From: Bosea sp. (in: a-proteobacteria)
Lineage (GTDB): Bacteria > Pseudomonadota > Alphaproteobacteria > Rhizobiales > Beijerinckiaceae
Direction: 5' to 3'
DNA length: 64,000 nucleotides
NCBI RefSeq assembly: GCF_023953965.1
Contig: NZ_JAMLIX010000001.1
Coordinates: 868,001-932,000 of the forward strand
Position numbers and translations under genes: made by a program. The notes under the pieces were generated by a model that saw only the letters and a program-made list of their open reading frames with translations, ran no database searches and was not told where the DNA came from. Shown here piece after piece: positions 45,013 to 53,931 of the stretch (the stretch's first letter is position 1; the number at the start of each line of letters is the position of its first letter).

Positions 45013-46335
45013 TCATCCGAGCACCCGGGAAAGATCCCTGCGGAACTTTTCCAGGCCCAGCGCTTGCGATGCATGAGAGGAGTAGACTTCGAGACAGTCG
45101 GAAATCTTCCTGTCCAGCTGCTCGGGGGTGAAGGGCGCGGCCGGCGAGCCGGGAAAGGCGGACATCTCGGCGGCCGCGAGAACCCGCTCCCCATCCTTGA
45201 CGCGGACCCGGACCGTGCCGTGATCGACGCCGATCGGAATCTCGTCGCCCTCCAGCTCGTCCTCCGTCACGGTGATGCGCTCCATCAGGCTGCGGATCCG
45301 CGGGCGATGGACGGCGCTGTCGGTGAAATCCTCCAGGCCGACCCAGCCCTGCTCCAAGGCCACGGCCGTGCAATAGGAGGCGCAGAACTTGCCCTCCAGG
45401 CCGGTCCTAGGGTCGACGACGCGCAGAGGGCGCAGCCCGCCATACGGAACCGTCACCTCGATGCGGGCCGTCTCCGGCAGGGAGGCGCCGAGTTCGGAAC
45501 GAACCTCGTGGCTCGCGCCGATCAGCCGGTGGGTGCCGTAGCAGCAGGGGAAGAGCTTGCGCGAGAGCGTGCCGACATTGAGATCGACCTTGATCGATTC
45601 GACCGGCTCGCCGCCGGCGCCATAGAGATCGAAGAACCCGCCCGGCCCCAGGCCGTTCTTGTCCGCGGTCACGCCCGCCTCCGCGAGCAGGGCGGCGCGA
45701 ACCGCCGCCGAGGCGGCGAAGCCCGCATGCATGGGCTTGCCTTCGGTTCCGAAGTTGCGCTGCATGCCGCCGGCCTGGGAGACCGCCAGTGAGATCGCAT
45801 GGCGGGTCTGCTCGTCGTTGAGCTCGAGCAGATGCGCCAGCGCGACGGCGCCCGCAACCGGACCGATGGTGCTGGTCGGATGCCAGCCCTGCTCGTAATG
45901 GGCAAAGCCCATGGCACGCCCGAGCGCCACGCTGACGCTGGTTCCGACGGCGAGCGCATTGATTAGCCGTTCGGAACCCTTGTTCCGCTGGCTCTGCACC
46001 GCCAGCAAGGCCGGGACGAGGACGGTGCTGGGATGCGTGGCGCCCGTCATCTCGCAGTCGTCGTAATCGATGGCATGACCGGCGATCGCATGAACGAATG
46101 CGGCCTGATCCATCGAGTTCACATAGGTGCCGTCGAGCAGCGGCACGCGGTCGCCGGCATAGAGCCGGCGCGCCGCGACGGCGACCGGCTCGTGCCAGCC
46201 GACATGCGCCACCGCCCAGGTGTCCTCGAAGGCCATGATGACCTCGGCCCTTTCCGCAGCGCTCAGAGGCCGCGGCTGCCTGACCAACGCGCAAAACTGC
46301 TCCACGAGATCAACGCTCATCGCCGTTTCCTTCAT
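45013..46335 (-). CDS. MmgE/PrpD family protein 1
   Basis: This is a 440-residue MmgE/PrpD protein. The family includes 2-methylcitrate dehydratase, cis-aconitate decarboxylase and iminodisuccinate epimerase, so it works on branched di- and tricarboxylates. Features include FVHAIAGHAIDYDDCEMTG, THPSTVLVPALLA and KLFPCCYGTHRLI. Exact activity cannot be deduced. It starts a unit with the HMG-CoA-lyase-like and RraA genes, and a 14-base perfect palindrome lies 48 bases upstream. An ATG five codons later is an alternative start. Confidence 0.88.
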   Translation of the reverse strand: MKETAMSVDLVEQFCALVRQPRPLSAAERAEVIMAFEDTWAVAHVGWHEPVAVAARRLYAGDRVPLLDGTYVNSMDQAAFVHAIAGHAIDYDDCEMTGATHPSTVLVPALLAVQSQRNKGSERLINALAVGTSVSVALGRAMGFAHYEQGWHPTSTIGPVAGAVALAHLLELNDEQTRHAISLAVSQAGGMQRNFGTEGKPMHAGFAASAAVRAALLAEAGVTADKNGLGPGGFFDLYGAGGEPVESIKVDLNVGTLSRKLFPCCYGTHRLIGASHEVRSELGASLPETARIEVTVPYGGLRPLRVVDPRTGLEGKFCASYCTAVALEQGWVGLEDFTDSAVHRPRIRSLMERITVTEDELEGDEIPIGVDHGTVRVRVKDGERVLAAAEMSAFPGSPAAPFTPEQLDRKISDCLEVYSSHASQALGLEKFRRDLSRVLG

Positions 46336-46382
46336 CCCTGTCTTGCCAGATTTACTATATCCAGTTTGGCTGTTATCTTTAT

Positions 46383-46396
46383 AGAAAACGTTTTCT
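46383..46396. promoter_or_regulatory. LacI-type operator candidate before MmgE/PrpD 1
   Basis: AGAAAACGTTTTCT is a perfect 14-base palindrome with the AAACGTTT core, located 48-61 bases upstream of the MmgE/PrpD start in the narrow gap after the importer ATPase gene. It is the most symmetric of the set together with the site at 50546. Confidence 0.65.
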
Positions 46397-46398
46397 TC

Positions 46399-47511
46399 TT
46401 ATTCCGCAAGCAAGCTATAACTATCCTTGTCTCTTTCGTACGCCCAGCAATGCTGCTGCGGGATCGAGACATTCACATCCTGACCGACGTCGTGGCCCAA
46501 TTCGCTTCCAACCTCCACGGCCTCCAGGATCTCGTCGAACATCTTGATCCGGTACGCGGTCTGGACGCCCTGATACCTTTTCTCCACGATCGTTCCGGGA
46601 AGACTGTGTTCCGAGCTCGCCCGCGACAGCCGGACGCTTTCCGGCCTGAAAGCCACCACCGCGCCGGCCCCCTCGCCGATCGGCGAGGGCATGCTGGCCG
46701 ATAGCGTGCGCCCGCCCGACAATTCCAGGGTGCAGCCGCCGGCCTGCCGGCTCCTGACGCGAGCCTGAACCATGTTGGTGGCGCCGGTGAAGTTGGCGAT
46801 GAACAGCGCGGCAGGGTGGCTGTAGACCTGCTCGGGCGGCGCGAGCTGCAGCAGGCGCCCATTGTGCATGACGCCGATGCGATCGCCGAGCGCGGTCGCC
46901 TCGGCCTGATCATGCGTCACATAGAGCGCCGTCGTGCCGGTCTGCTTGATGATGCGGCGCAAATCGTCGCGCAACCGCAGGCGCAGCTTGGCATCGAGAT
47001 TCGACAGCGGCTCATCGAGCAGGAGGAGCTGCGGACGGTAGCTCAGGCTGCGCGCCAGCGCCACGCGCTGCATCTGGCCGCCCGAGAGCGCCACGACGGA
47101 ACGGTCGGCATAAGCCCCGAGATCGACGAGATCGAGGGCCTCCTTCACGCGGCGCTCGGCTTCGTCCCTGGATACGCCGCGGCGCTTCAGCGGATACATC
47201 ACGTTCTGCCTGACGCTCATATGGGGCCAGACCGCATAGGACTGGAACACCATGCCGATCTCGCGCGAGCGGGGCGGCAGCAATATGCCTTCCGCAGGCG
47301 ACGATACCGTCTGCCCGCCGATGCTGATGCGCCCCGCCGTCGGGTGCTCCAAGCCGGCGATACAGCGCAGCGTCGTGGTCTTGCCGCACCCGGACGATCC
47401 CAGCAGGACGATGATTTCACCCGCCGGAACATGAAAGCTGACATGATCGACGACAGGTTTACCCTGAACGTAGTCCTTACGCAGATCGCTGACATCGAGC
47501 GAGGCAGCCAT
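46399..47511 (-). CDS. ABC importer ATP-binding protein (AfuC/PotA-like)
   Basis: This is a 370-residue ATPase with Walker A GSSGCGKTT, the signature LSGGQMQRVALARSL, Walker B LLLLDEPLSNLD and a C-terminal TOBE-type regulatory domain. It powers the two-domain permease encoded 22 bases upstream. The family includes ferric-iron, putrescine and phosphonate importers; the context here (organic acid catabolism) favours an organic substrate. Confidence 0.92.
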   Translation of the reverse strand: MAASLDVSDLRKDYVQGKPVVDHVSFHVPAGEIIVLLGSSGCGKTTTLRCIAGLEHPTAGRISIGGQTVSSPAEGILLPPRSREIGMVFQSYAVWPHMSVRQNVMYPLKRRGVSRDEAERRVKEALDLVDLGAYADRSVVALSGGQMQRVALARSLSYRPQLLLLDEPLSNLDAKLRLRLRDDLRRIIKQTGTTALYVTHDQAEATALGDRIGVMHNGRLLQLAPPEQVYSHPAALFIANFTGATNMVQARVRSRQAGGCTLELSGGRTLSASMPSPIGEGAGAVVAFRPESVRLSRASSEHSLPGTIVEKRYQGVQTAYRIKMFDEILEAVEVGSELGHDVGQDVNVSIPQQHCWAYERDKDSYSLLAE

Positions 47512-47533
47512 ATTTCTCCTCCAAGAATGCTAT

Positions 47534-49339
47534 CTAAAGAGATCGCGGCAATACTTCCTGGCTGCCACTGTTGCTTTTTCTGGATACGAGCTTCGAAATG
47601 AGATGAGCAACGATCAGGACGAGACCGATCAGCACGATCTGGATCAGGCCGAAGGCCGCCGCGCGGCCGATATTGCCGGATTCGTAAATATCCAGAAGCA
47701 GAACCGCCATGACGATGGTATCGCTCGAATACAGGAACAGTGACGATCCAAGCTCGCGCACGGCCAGCACGAAGAGCAGCGTCATCGCCGAAACCAGGCC
47801 GGGCCAGGCCAGGGGCAGAACGATCGACGTCACCGTCCCGACCGTGCCGCGGCCGCAGATCCATGCCGCCTCCTCGAGCTCGCGATGGATCTGCATCAGC
47901 GAATTGGACAGCGCCCTGACCGTATCGGGCAGGAAACGGGCAATAAAAGCCAAGGCCATGATCCAGATCGTGCCGTAAAGACCTCCCGGCAATCCGATCC
48001 ACGCCCACAGATAGGCCACGCCGATGACGAGACCGGGAATGGCGATGGGAAGGGCGGTCACCAGATCGATGAAGCCGCGAGCCGGCACGGAGCGGCTGCG
48101 ATAGACGGTATAGCCGATCGCAAAGGCGAGCAGCCCGCCGAACACGGCCGTGATCAGGCTGACCAGGAGCGTATTCCACACCGACAGCATCGTGAAAGCG
48201 TTGCCCAGGACGATGGCGAAATTGCCGAGCGTGTATTGCTTGGCGTCGAGCAGGCTCGCCAGGTTTGGAATGAACATGTACTTGCGGAAAGCCGCAACGG
48301 ATAGCGCAACCAGCGGCAGCACCACCACCACGAAGATATAGAGCATCGCCAGGGCGAACATCACCCAGCGCCAGCGCCCGAGACGAAGCGTCCGCGGGCG
48401 CGTTCCCTTACCGCCGATCGTCGTATAGGAGCGGCCGCGCAGGGCGTATTGCTGCAGGAGCACCAGAATGCCCGTCACCATCATGAGCAGAACCGCGACC
48501 GCAGCAGCCGTGTTGTAGAGCGGCGGCGTGAAGACCACCAATCTGAAGATATAGGTCGTCAGAAGCGGAATGTTGGCCGGCGAACCGAGGACGGCCGGGA
48601 TGCCATAGATGCCGATCATGATGATGAAGGACAGCAGCATCCCCGAGATGATCGCCGGCGCGATGAGGGGAAACGTGACGGTCATCATCGTGACGAAGGG
48701 GCTGGCGCCTGCGGTTTCCGCGGATTCCTCGAGACTCGGATCCATGTTTCGGAGAGCAGACGCCGTAAACATGTAAACATAAGGGGCATAATACATGCCG
48801 AAAACGGCAATCAGCCCGCCCAGACTATAGAGATTGATACGAAAATCGAAACCCATCCATCCCAGAGCGGTGTTGAGAAGGCCGGTTTTCGGCGAGCCCA
48901 GGATCGCCCATGCCACGGCCGCGATCAGGGGCGGCATGAACAGCGGCGTCACGCTGAAAGCGCCGATCAAGTCCCGGAAGGGGGTGTCGGTCCGCACGAC
49001 GATCCAGGAAAACGTCAGGCCGATGACCAGGGCGACGAAGGTGCCGCCGAGGCAGGTGATCAGCGAATTGCGCAGGGCGAGCGCTCCGTTCTGGTTGCTG
49101 AGCACCGTCACGAAATTGTCCAGCGACAGCTCCAGGTTCGAATAGCCGACCTCGACCGGGTTGCCGCTCGTCAGGGCTCCGAGAAGCAGCATCCCGACCG
49201 GATAGAGAATGAGAAACGTCAGGATGGCGATCAGAAAAACCGACCACAGCCTTGAGAAAAGGCGATATTTTCCCAAGTACCTCGAGGATGAGGCAGACGA
49301 GAGAAGCCCATCCGTAGCAGTTCCCGCGCTGACGCTCAT
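47534..49339 (-). CDS. ABC importer fused permease (AfuB/SfuB-like, two permease halves)
   Basis: This is a 601-residue inner-membrane permease made of two tandem halves of about six helices each. Both ATPase-docking (EAA) loops are visible: EESAETAGASPFVTMMTVTF near residue 205 and EEAAWICGRGTVGTVTSIVL near residue 495. This fused architecture is typical of AfuB/FbpB-type systems. A GGGAGGGAGAG ribosome site precedes the ATG. It lies between the binding-protein and ATPase genes, completing an importer. Confidence 0.92.
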   Translation of the reverse strand: MSVSAGTATDGLLSSASSSRYLGKYRLFSRLWSVFLIAILTFLILYPVGMLLLGALTSGNPVEVGYSNLELSLDNFVTVLSNQNGALALRNSLITCLGGTFVALVIGLTFSWIVVRTDTPFRDLIGAFSVTPLFMPPLIAAVAWAILGSPKTGLLNTALGWMGFDFRINLYSLGGLIAVFGMYYAPYVYMFTASALRNMDPSLEESAETAGASPFVTMMTVTFPLIAPAIISGMLLSFIIMIGIYGIPAVLGSPANIPLLTTYIFRLVVFTPPLYNTAAAVAVLLMMVTGILVLLQQYALRGRSYTTIGGKGTRPRTLRLGRWRWVMFALAMLYIFVVVVLPLVALSVAAFRKYMFIPNLASLLDAKQYTLGNFAIVLGNAFTMLSVWNTLLVSLITAVFGGLLAFAIGYTVYRSRSVPARGFIDLVTALPIAIPGLVIGVAYLWAWIGLPGGLYGTIWIMALAFIARFLPDTVRALSNSLMQIHRELEEAAWICGRGTVGTVTSIVLPLAWPGLVSAMTLLFVLAVRELGSSLFLYSSDTIVMAVLLLDIYESGNIGRAAAFGLIQIVLIGLVLIVAHLISKLVSRKSNSGSQEVLPRSL

Positions 49340-49398
49340 TCTCTCCCTCCCAAGGGCCCGGCCCAGGAGCCCGGCGCGTCCATTTCACCTGCGCGACA

Positions 49399-49429
49399 GG
49401 CCCGCCCCAGCGCGACGCCGGGACGGGCC
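49399..49429 (-). other. Hairpin between binding-protein and permease genes
   Basis: GGCCCG (49399-49404) pairs with CGGGCC (49424-49429), with three further inner pairs after a mismatch. There is no T-run, so it is not a strong terminator. Hairpins in this position often protect the binding-protein messenger and lower permease expression. Confidence 0.35.
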
Positions 49430-49437
49430 GGATGCGT

Positions 49438-50463
49438 TCAGTGATAGTTGAAGATCGCGTTCCATTCGGCCGACCAGGTCGGCCGCAGCCTGATCTGGTC
49501 GGCGGGCTTTGCGATCCAGATCTCGCGCCCTTCATATCCTTCCAGCGGGAATGGCGCGCCCGCCAATGTCGAGAAGAAATACTGGCCCTTCACATTGGCG
49601 GTCTGCCCTTCCTTGGACAGAGACCAGTTCATGAACAGGCGCGCAGCATTCGGATTCTTCGCCCCGGCGAACACGCCGGCGACATTGAGGTTGACGACGA
49701 TCGGCCCTTCCGGGAACTTGCAATCGATCGGCGCGCCTTCACGCGCCTTGGGCAAGGCAACGTTGGACAGATTCGCGCCGATCTGTATTTCGCCCTGGAT
49801 CAAGGCACTGGTGAGGGAGGCCGTGCTGGTGAAGAAGGTCGGCTTGTTGGCGGCGAGCGCCTTCCAATACTCGATACCGAACTTTTCGCGGTGAAACATC
49901 GCCAGGATCCACGGCGATCCGCCGATCGGGATCGGCGTCATGCCCGTCTTGCCGGCATATTTCGGATCGGCCAGATCCTGCCAGGTCTTAGGCGGATTGG
50001 TGATCAGCGCCGTATTATACGAGATGCACCAGGAATTCGCCGTGCGGGACCAAAGTCTTTTCGTATGGCTCTCGGCCGGATACTGGTCGGCATTGGGCGG
50101 CGCGTAATCCGCGAATAGATGCTCGACTTCCATGACGAGCACCGGATCGGAGGTGTCGACAACGTCGGCCGTGAGCTTTCCTGCGGCGGCTTCCGTTTTT
50201 ACCCGTGTCAGCAACTGGCCGCCCGGAAGACGAATCAAATTCACTTTGACAAACGGAAAGCGTTTGTTGAATTCGCCAATAAGGAACTCTTCTGTCTCGG
50301 AAACGAGGGCCGAATAGAATGTAATCTGCCCTTCTTTTTTTGCCGCCTCTATGAGTTCCGGGGAGCCATATTCGTCCTTTATCTGAGAATTTGCCATGGA
50401 TGCGCTCCAGATAGGAAACGTCATCAGCGCGGCAGCAGCCATCAGGGTATTTGATTTCTTCAT
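49438..50463 (-). CDS. Extracellular solute-binding protein (AfuA/family 1 type)
   Basis: This is a 341-residue periplasmic binding protein with an N-terminal signal peptide (MKKSNTLMAAAALMTFPIW, cleavage near MAN-SQ). The mature protein begins with the family 1 pattern ELIEAAKKEGQITFYSAL and contains TADVVDTSDP, typical of AfuA/FbpA relatives. The iron-ligand tyrosine pair of FbpA is not evident near the C-terminus, so an organic anion is more likely than iron. I use the ATG 5 bases after GGAGG; upstream GTG and ATG codons are less well spaced. A perfect palindrome lies about 83 bases upstream. Confidence 0.88.
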   Translation of the reverse strand: MKKSNTLMAAAALMTFPIWSASMANSQIKDEYGSPELIEAAKKEGQITFYSALVSETEEFLIGEFNKRFPFVKVNLIRLPGGQLLTRVKTEAAAGKLTADVVDTSDPVLVMEVEHLFADYAPPNADQYPAESHTKRLWSRTANSWCISYNTALITNPPKTWQDLADPKYAGKTGMTPIPIGGSPWILAMFHREKFGIEYWKALAANKPTFFTSTASLTSALIQGEIQIGANLSNVALPKAREGAPIDCKFPEGPIVVNLNVAGVFAGAKNPNAARLFMNWSLSKEGQTANVKGQYFFSTLAGAPFPLEGYEGREIWIAKPADQIRLRPTWSAEWNAIFNYH

Positions 50464-50545
50464 CATCACCTCCACCCTACGTTAGTTGTTATTTATTTGA
50501 TTTATATTTGCCATTTCGGCGATACCACGCCGCCACTCGATTGGC

Positions 50546-50559
50546 AAAAAACGTTTTTT
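50546..50559. promoter_or_regulatory. LacI-type operator candidate before the importer operon
   Basis: AAAAAACGTTTTTT is a perfect 14-base palindrome with the same CG-centred AAACGTTT core as the sites at 43155 and 46386. It lies 83-96 bases upstream of the binding-protein start and downstream of the hydratase stop, so it marks the head of the importer operon. Confidence 0.62.
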
Positions 50560-50604
50560 CAACGTGCGTTGAGATTTTGTCTTCCGGCATCCGCCGAGAC
50601 GATC

Positions 50605-51438
50605 TTACCTTCCTTTCCAGACCGGCTCTCTTTTCTCAACGAATGCTTGTATTCCCTCGATTCGATCCTCGGCCAGATAAGGATTCGTGCCTTCATTCAG
50701 CCGAAGCGCGGCGGCAAGCGGCAGCCCGGACGACTTCACGGCCGTCTCCTTCATCCGCCTTACCGTCACGGGTGCGTTGCGGGCGATCTTCGCAGCCAGC
50801 TCGAACGCCGCGGCCAGGACCTGCTCCCGGGGAACGACCGCGTTGACGAGCCCGATCTCCTTGGCGCGCTCCGCGCTGATGTACTCGCCCGTGAACAGCA
50901 GCTCCAGGGCGAGCGCGCGCGGAATGATGCGCGGCAGCAGGACCGTGCAGAAATGCGCGCCCATCGCCCGCTTGGCTTCCGGCAGACCCATGACGATGCC
51001 CTGCGCCGCCACGCGCAGATCGCATGCCATCGCCAGTTCGAAGCCTCCCGCGACGGTCGCGCCGTTGAGGGCCGCGATCGTGGGCTTGTAGGTTTCGAGA
51101 ATGATCTCGAGGAAAAACCGATTCACCTCCGACATGAAGTAGCGATAGGGCGCGCCGGCTTTGTCGGCTTCGGCCCGCGCCTTGAGGTCCATGCCCGCGC
51201 AGAACGCCCGTTCACCGGTTGCCGTCAAAACGATCGCGCGCACGTCGGGATCGTGCCCCGCCTCCGTGAAGGCCGTCGCCAACGCGTTTATCAGTTCCGG
51301 CGACAGGGAATTCATCCTCTGCGGCCGGTTGATGGTCAAAATCCGGACGTGCTCGCGGGTCTCGGACAGAAGCGGCTCGCCACTTTCCCCCGAACCCGGC
51401 TTTCCAGCCCCGCCCGCGTCGATCGCGGCATCGCTCAT
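50605..51438 (-). CDS. Enoyl-CoA hydratase/isomerase family protein 1
   Basis: This is a 277-residue crotonase-fold enzyme. Both catalytic glutamates of true hydratases are present: Glu134 in AGGFELAMACD and Glu154 in GLPEAKRAMG. The oxyanion-hole segment GERAFCAGMDLK is normal. It would add water to an enoyl-CoA made by one of the acyl-CoA dehydrogenases. The ATG giving MSDAAIDAGG follows a GA-rich ribosome site. It is 122 bases downstream of the aldolase gene on the same strand. Confidence 0.9.
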   Translation of the reverse strand: MSDAAIDAGGAGKPGSGESGEPLLSETREHVRILTINRPQRMNSLSPELINALATAFTEAGHDPDVRAIVLTATGERAFCAGMDLKARAEADKAGAPYRYFMSEVNRFFLEIILETYKPTIAALNGATVAGGFELAMACDLRVAAQGIVMGLPEAKRAMGAHFCTVLLPRIIPRALALELLFTGEYISAERAKEIGLVNAVVPREQVLAAAFELAAKIARNAPVTVRRMKETAVKSSGLPLAAALRLNEGTNPYLAEDRIEGIQAFVEKREPVWKGR

Positions 51439-51560
51439 GGCTCTCTCTCCCCCCGCATCTTTTGCTTTTCTTCCGAAAGCTTCGATGACGACGACATTAT
51501 CTATCCGACACATCTGCGTTCCGCGGCATGGATCGGCGCCGCGTTCAAGCCTAAGCCACG

Positions 51561-52409
51561 TCAGCCGGCGGCATGTCCTGGTTGCGTTCCGTTCGACGAA
51601 GGCGCGACGACATCGCGCAAGACCTTCACGCGCTGGCGGGCGGCATCGAGCAGCATGGCATGATCCGAGCCCGCCGAAACGAATGTCGCTCCCAACGCGG
51701 CGTATTTCGCGATCAGGTTCCTGTCGCCGATGCCGGCGATGCCGAACGCCTTGCCGTGCGCCTTGCAGACCTTCGCGACGTGCCTGTAGGCCTCTTCGAT
51801 GGCCGGGTGGCCATGTTGCCCCGGTATTCCCATCTCGATGCAAAGGTCCGAGGTGCCCACCAGCAGAAGCTCCGGCCCTTCCACCTGGGCGATCGCATCG
51901 GCATTGGCCAGGGCGACACGGGATTCGAGCATGACGGCAAGAAAAGCGGCCCTGTTCAAGGCATCGATCATCTGCTCGAGGGGCGTATCGGCGTAGTGGA
52001 GATGGATCGCCGCGCCTGAAATGGACCTGGCTCCCAGCGGCGGAAACTTGCAGGCCGCAACGGCCTTCCGCGCGGACTCGGCATTCTCGATATGGGGCAG
52101 GATGATCCCGGCCGCGCCGGCATCGAGCAGGATGGTCGCCAGGGAGGATGCCTCCTCGGGAACGCGAACGAGCGCCGGAAAATGCATGGCGAGCGCGACG
52201 GAGCAGATCTCGGCGACCTGATGCGGGGATATGGCGCTGTGCTCCATATCGACATAGAGGGCGTCGAACCCGCTGGCGCGGGCGATATGGGCGATTTCTC
52301 CGGTGCGATGCGCGAGGACGCGAAGGCACACTGAAAGCTCGGAATTCCCGATCTTCCGCCTCAGGCGGTCGGCGGGAATGTCATAGCCTGGAGATGTCCT
52401 GCCTTCCAC
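51561..52409 (-). CDS. HpcH/HpaI-type aldolase
   Basis: This is a class II pyruvate-type aldolase of about 282 residues that cleaves 4-hydroxy-2-oxo acids or related esters. Motifs include ALYVDMEHSAISPHQV, the metal-binding ILPHIENAESARKA and LLVGTSDLCIEMG. No in-frame ATG exists between the conserved start and the insertion sequence; I use a GTG giving MEGRTSPGYDIPADRLRRK. The open frame continues into the insertion sequence, but that part is clearly foreign. Family length is about 255-280, so the coding part appears complete. Confidence 0.82.
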   Translation of the reverse strand: MEGRTSPGYDIPADRLRRKIGNSELSVCLRVLAHRTGEIAHIARASGFDALYVDMEHSAISPHQVAEICSVALAMHFPALVRVPEEASSLATILLDAGAAGIILPHIENAESARKAVAACKFPPLGARSISGAAIHLHYADTPLEQMIDALNRAAFLAVMLESRVALANADAIAQVEGPELLLVGTSDLCIEMGIPGQHGHPAIEEAYRHVAKVCKAHGKAFGIAGIGDRNLIAKYAALGATFVSAGSDHAMLLDAARQRVKVLRDVVAPSSNGTQPGHAAG

Positions 52410-52473
52410 GGTCTCAATCCATATTTTGGCGTGATCGGCCGCGCCCTTGGAAATCGGGTGAAGAGCGCCTCGG

Positions 52474-52486
52474 TGAAACGATTGCA
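52474..52486. promoter_or_regulatory. Weak LacI-type operator candidate before the aldolase gene
   Basis: TGAAACGATTGCA shares TGAAACG with the operator set but is asymmetric on the right. It lies about 65 bases before the proposed GTG start and only 23 bases from the insertion-sequence edge. Confidence 0.35.
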
Positions 52487-52501
52487 CAGGCAAGCTGTCG
52501 A

Positions 52502-52509
52502 CACAAGGA
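52502..52509. repeat. Target-site duplication, left copy
   Basis: CACAAGGA directly abuts the left inverted repeat and is repeated exactly at 53932-53939 beyond the right inverted repeat, the 8-base duplication expected for an IS256-family insertion. Confidence 0.9.
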
Positions 52510-53931
52510 GGTAGCGTCCGAGGACGTGGTGTAATTTCGGGGAGCGCTTTCGGTGGAAACAGCGGTGGAGAATCCGCTGCGTTTTTGGCCAAAACCGGTG
52601 TGGGCACCGGGTCCGTTTGAGAAGGTGGAGTTGCAAGACTTCGACCTGACCGAAACGGAGAACCCGATGACCGAGGACAGATTAGCGCTTGCCGAGCTTT
52701 CCGCGAAGAGCGGCGACCCTGATTTTCTGCGCGCGATCGCCGAGAGCGTGCTGCAACTGATCATGGAGGCCGATGTCGATGGCCTGATCGGGGCTGGGCG
52801 ATACGAGCGCGGCGAAGCCCGGCAGACCTGGCGCAATGGCTACCGTGACCGGACGCTCGACACCCGGCTGGGCACGCTGAACCTGAAAATCCCGAAGATG
52901 CGCAGCGGAGCCTACTTCCCCGGCTTCCTGGAGCCGAGGAAGACGGTGGAGAAGGCGCTGGTCGCCGTCATCCAGGAAGCCTGGATCAACGGCGTCTCGA
53001 CCCGCAAGGTCGATGAACTGGTGCAGGCCATGGGGATGACGGGCATCTCGAAATCGTCGGTGTCGAAGCTGTGCAAGGACATCGACGAGCGGGTGAACGC
53101 CTTCCTCAAGCGCCCGTTGTCCGGCGACTGGCCCTATCTGTGGCTCGACGCCACCTATCTGAAGATGCGCGAGGGTGGGCGTATTGTCTCCGTGGCGGCG
53201 ATAATCGCGGTCGCCGTCGATACCGACGGAAAGAGGGAGATCGTCGGCCTTCACATCGGCCCGTCCGAAGCCGAGCCGTTCTGGACCTCGTTCCTGCGCG
53301 ATCTGGTGCGCAGGGGACTGACCGGGGTCAAGCTGGTCATCTCGGATGCCCATGAAGGGCTGAAGGCGGCCCTTGTCCGCGTGCTCGGCGCGACATGGCA
53401 ACGGTGCCGGGTTCATGCGATGCGCAATGCGCTGGCCTACGTTCCCAAGGGCCAGCACACCATGGTCGCCGCCGCGATCCGGCAGGCGTTCATCCAGCCC
53501 GACCACGACAGTGCCGTGCAGACCTGGCGGCATGTCGCCGACCAACTCCGCGCCAGATGGCCGAAGCTGGGAAGCTTCATGGATGATGCGGAAGCCGATG
53601 TGCTCGCCTACATGGCCTTCCCCGCCCAGCACCGCTCGAAGCTGCACAGCACGAATCCGCTGGAGCGGCTCAACAAGGAGGTGAAGCGCCGGGCCGATGT
53701 CGTCGGCATCTTCCCGAACGAGGACAGCATCGTCCGCCTGATCGGAGCCGTCCTGCTCGAAGCCAACGACGAGTGGCAGCTTCAGCATCGATACATGCAG
53801 GTCGAGGCCATGGCGGACCTCAACACACCGGCGATCGAGGACGAAAGGCCCCTTCAGATTACACCAAAGGCCGCCTGATCATGACGGCCCGGTCCCACAC
53901 CCGAAATTACACCACATTGACGGACGCTATC
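52510..53931 (+). mobile_element. IS256-family insertion sequence, intact
   Basis: The element is 1422 bases long. Its 31-base terminal inverted repeats (52510-52540 and 53901-53931) match at 26 positions and share TAGCGTCCG and GTGGTGTAATTTCGG. An exact 8-base direct repeat, CACAAGGA, flanks it (52502-52509 and 53932-53939). Length, 8-base duplication and transposase family all fit IS256. The intact ends and duplication suggest a recent, possibly still mobile copy. It lies between acyl-CoA dehydrogenase 2 and the aldolase gene. Confidence 0.95.
52667..53878 (+). CDS. IS256-family transposase
   Basis: This is a 403-residue Mutator-type transposase with the DDE triad: Asp in YLWLDATYLKMREGG, Asp in LVISDAHEGLKAAL and Glu in NPLERLNKEVKRR. 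The CRVHAMRNAL motif is also typical. The ATG giving MTEDRLALAELSAKSG yields the usual length; an earlier in-frame GTG would add 38 residues. No frameshift or stop interrupts it, so it is probably active. Confidence 0.95.
   Translation: MTEDRLALAELSAKSGDPDFLRAIAESVLQLIMEADVDGLIGAGRYERGEARQTWRNGYRDRTLDTRLGTLNLKIPKMRSGAYFPGFLEPRKTVEKALVAVIQEAWINGVSTRKVDELVQAMGMTGISKSSVSKLCKDIDERVNAFLKRPLSGDWPYLWLDATYLKMREGGRIVSVAAIIAVAVDTDGKREIVGLHIGPSEAEPFWTSFLRDLVRRGLTGVKLVISDAHEGLKAALVRVLGATWQRCRVHAMRNALAYVPKGQHTMVAAAIRQAFIQPDHDSAVQTWRHVADQLRARWPKLGSFMDDAEADVLAYMAFPAQHRSKLHSTNPLERLNKEVKRRADVVGIFPNEDSIVRLIGAVLLEANDEWQLQHRYMQVEAMADLNTPAIEDERPLQITPKAA

Noticed and set aside
52410..52607. An N-terminal extension of the aldolase reading into the IS, suggesting a truncated or fused gene
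   Set aside because: The extension is IS sequence in antisense; conserved aldolase text begins after the proposed GTG and has normal family length.
52510..53931. The possibility that the IS is part of a composite transposon carrying the catabolic genes
   Set aside because: Only one copy is present in the window and it has its own 8-base target duplication, so it is a simple insertion.
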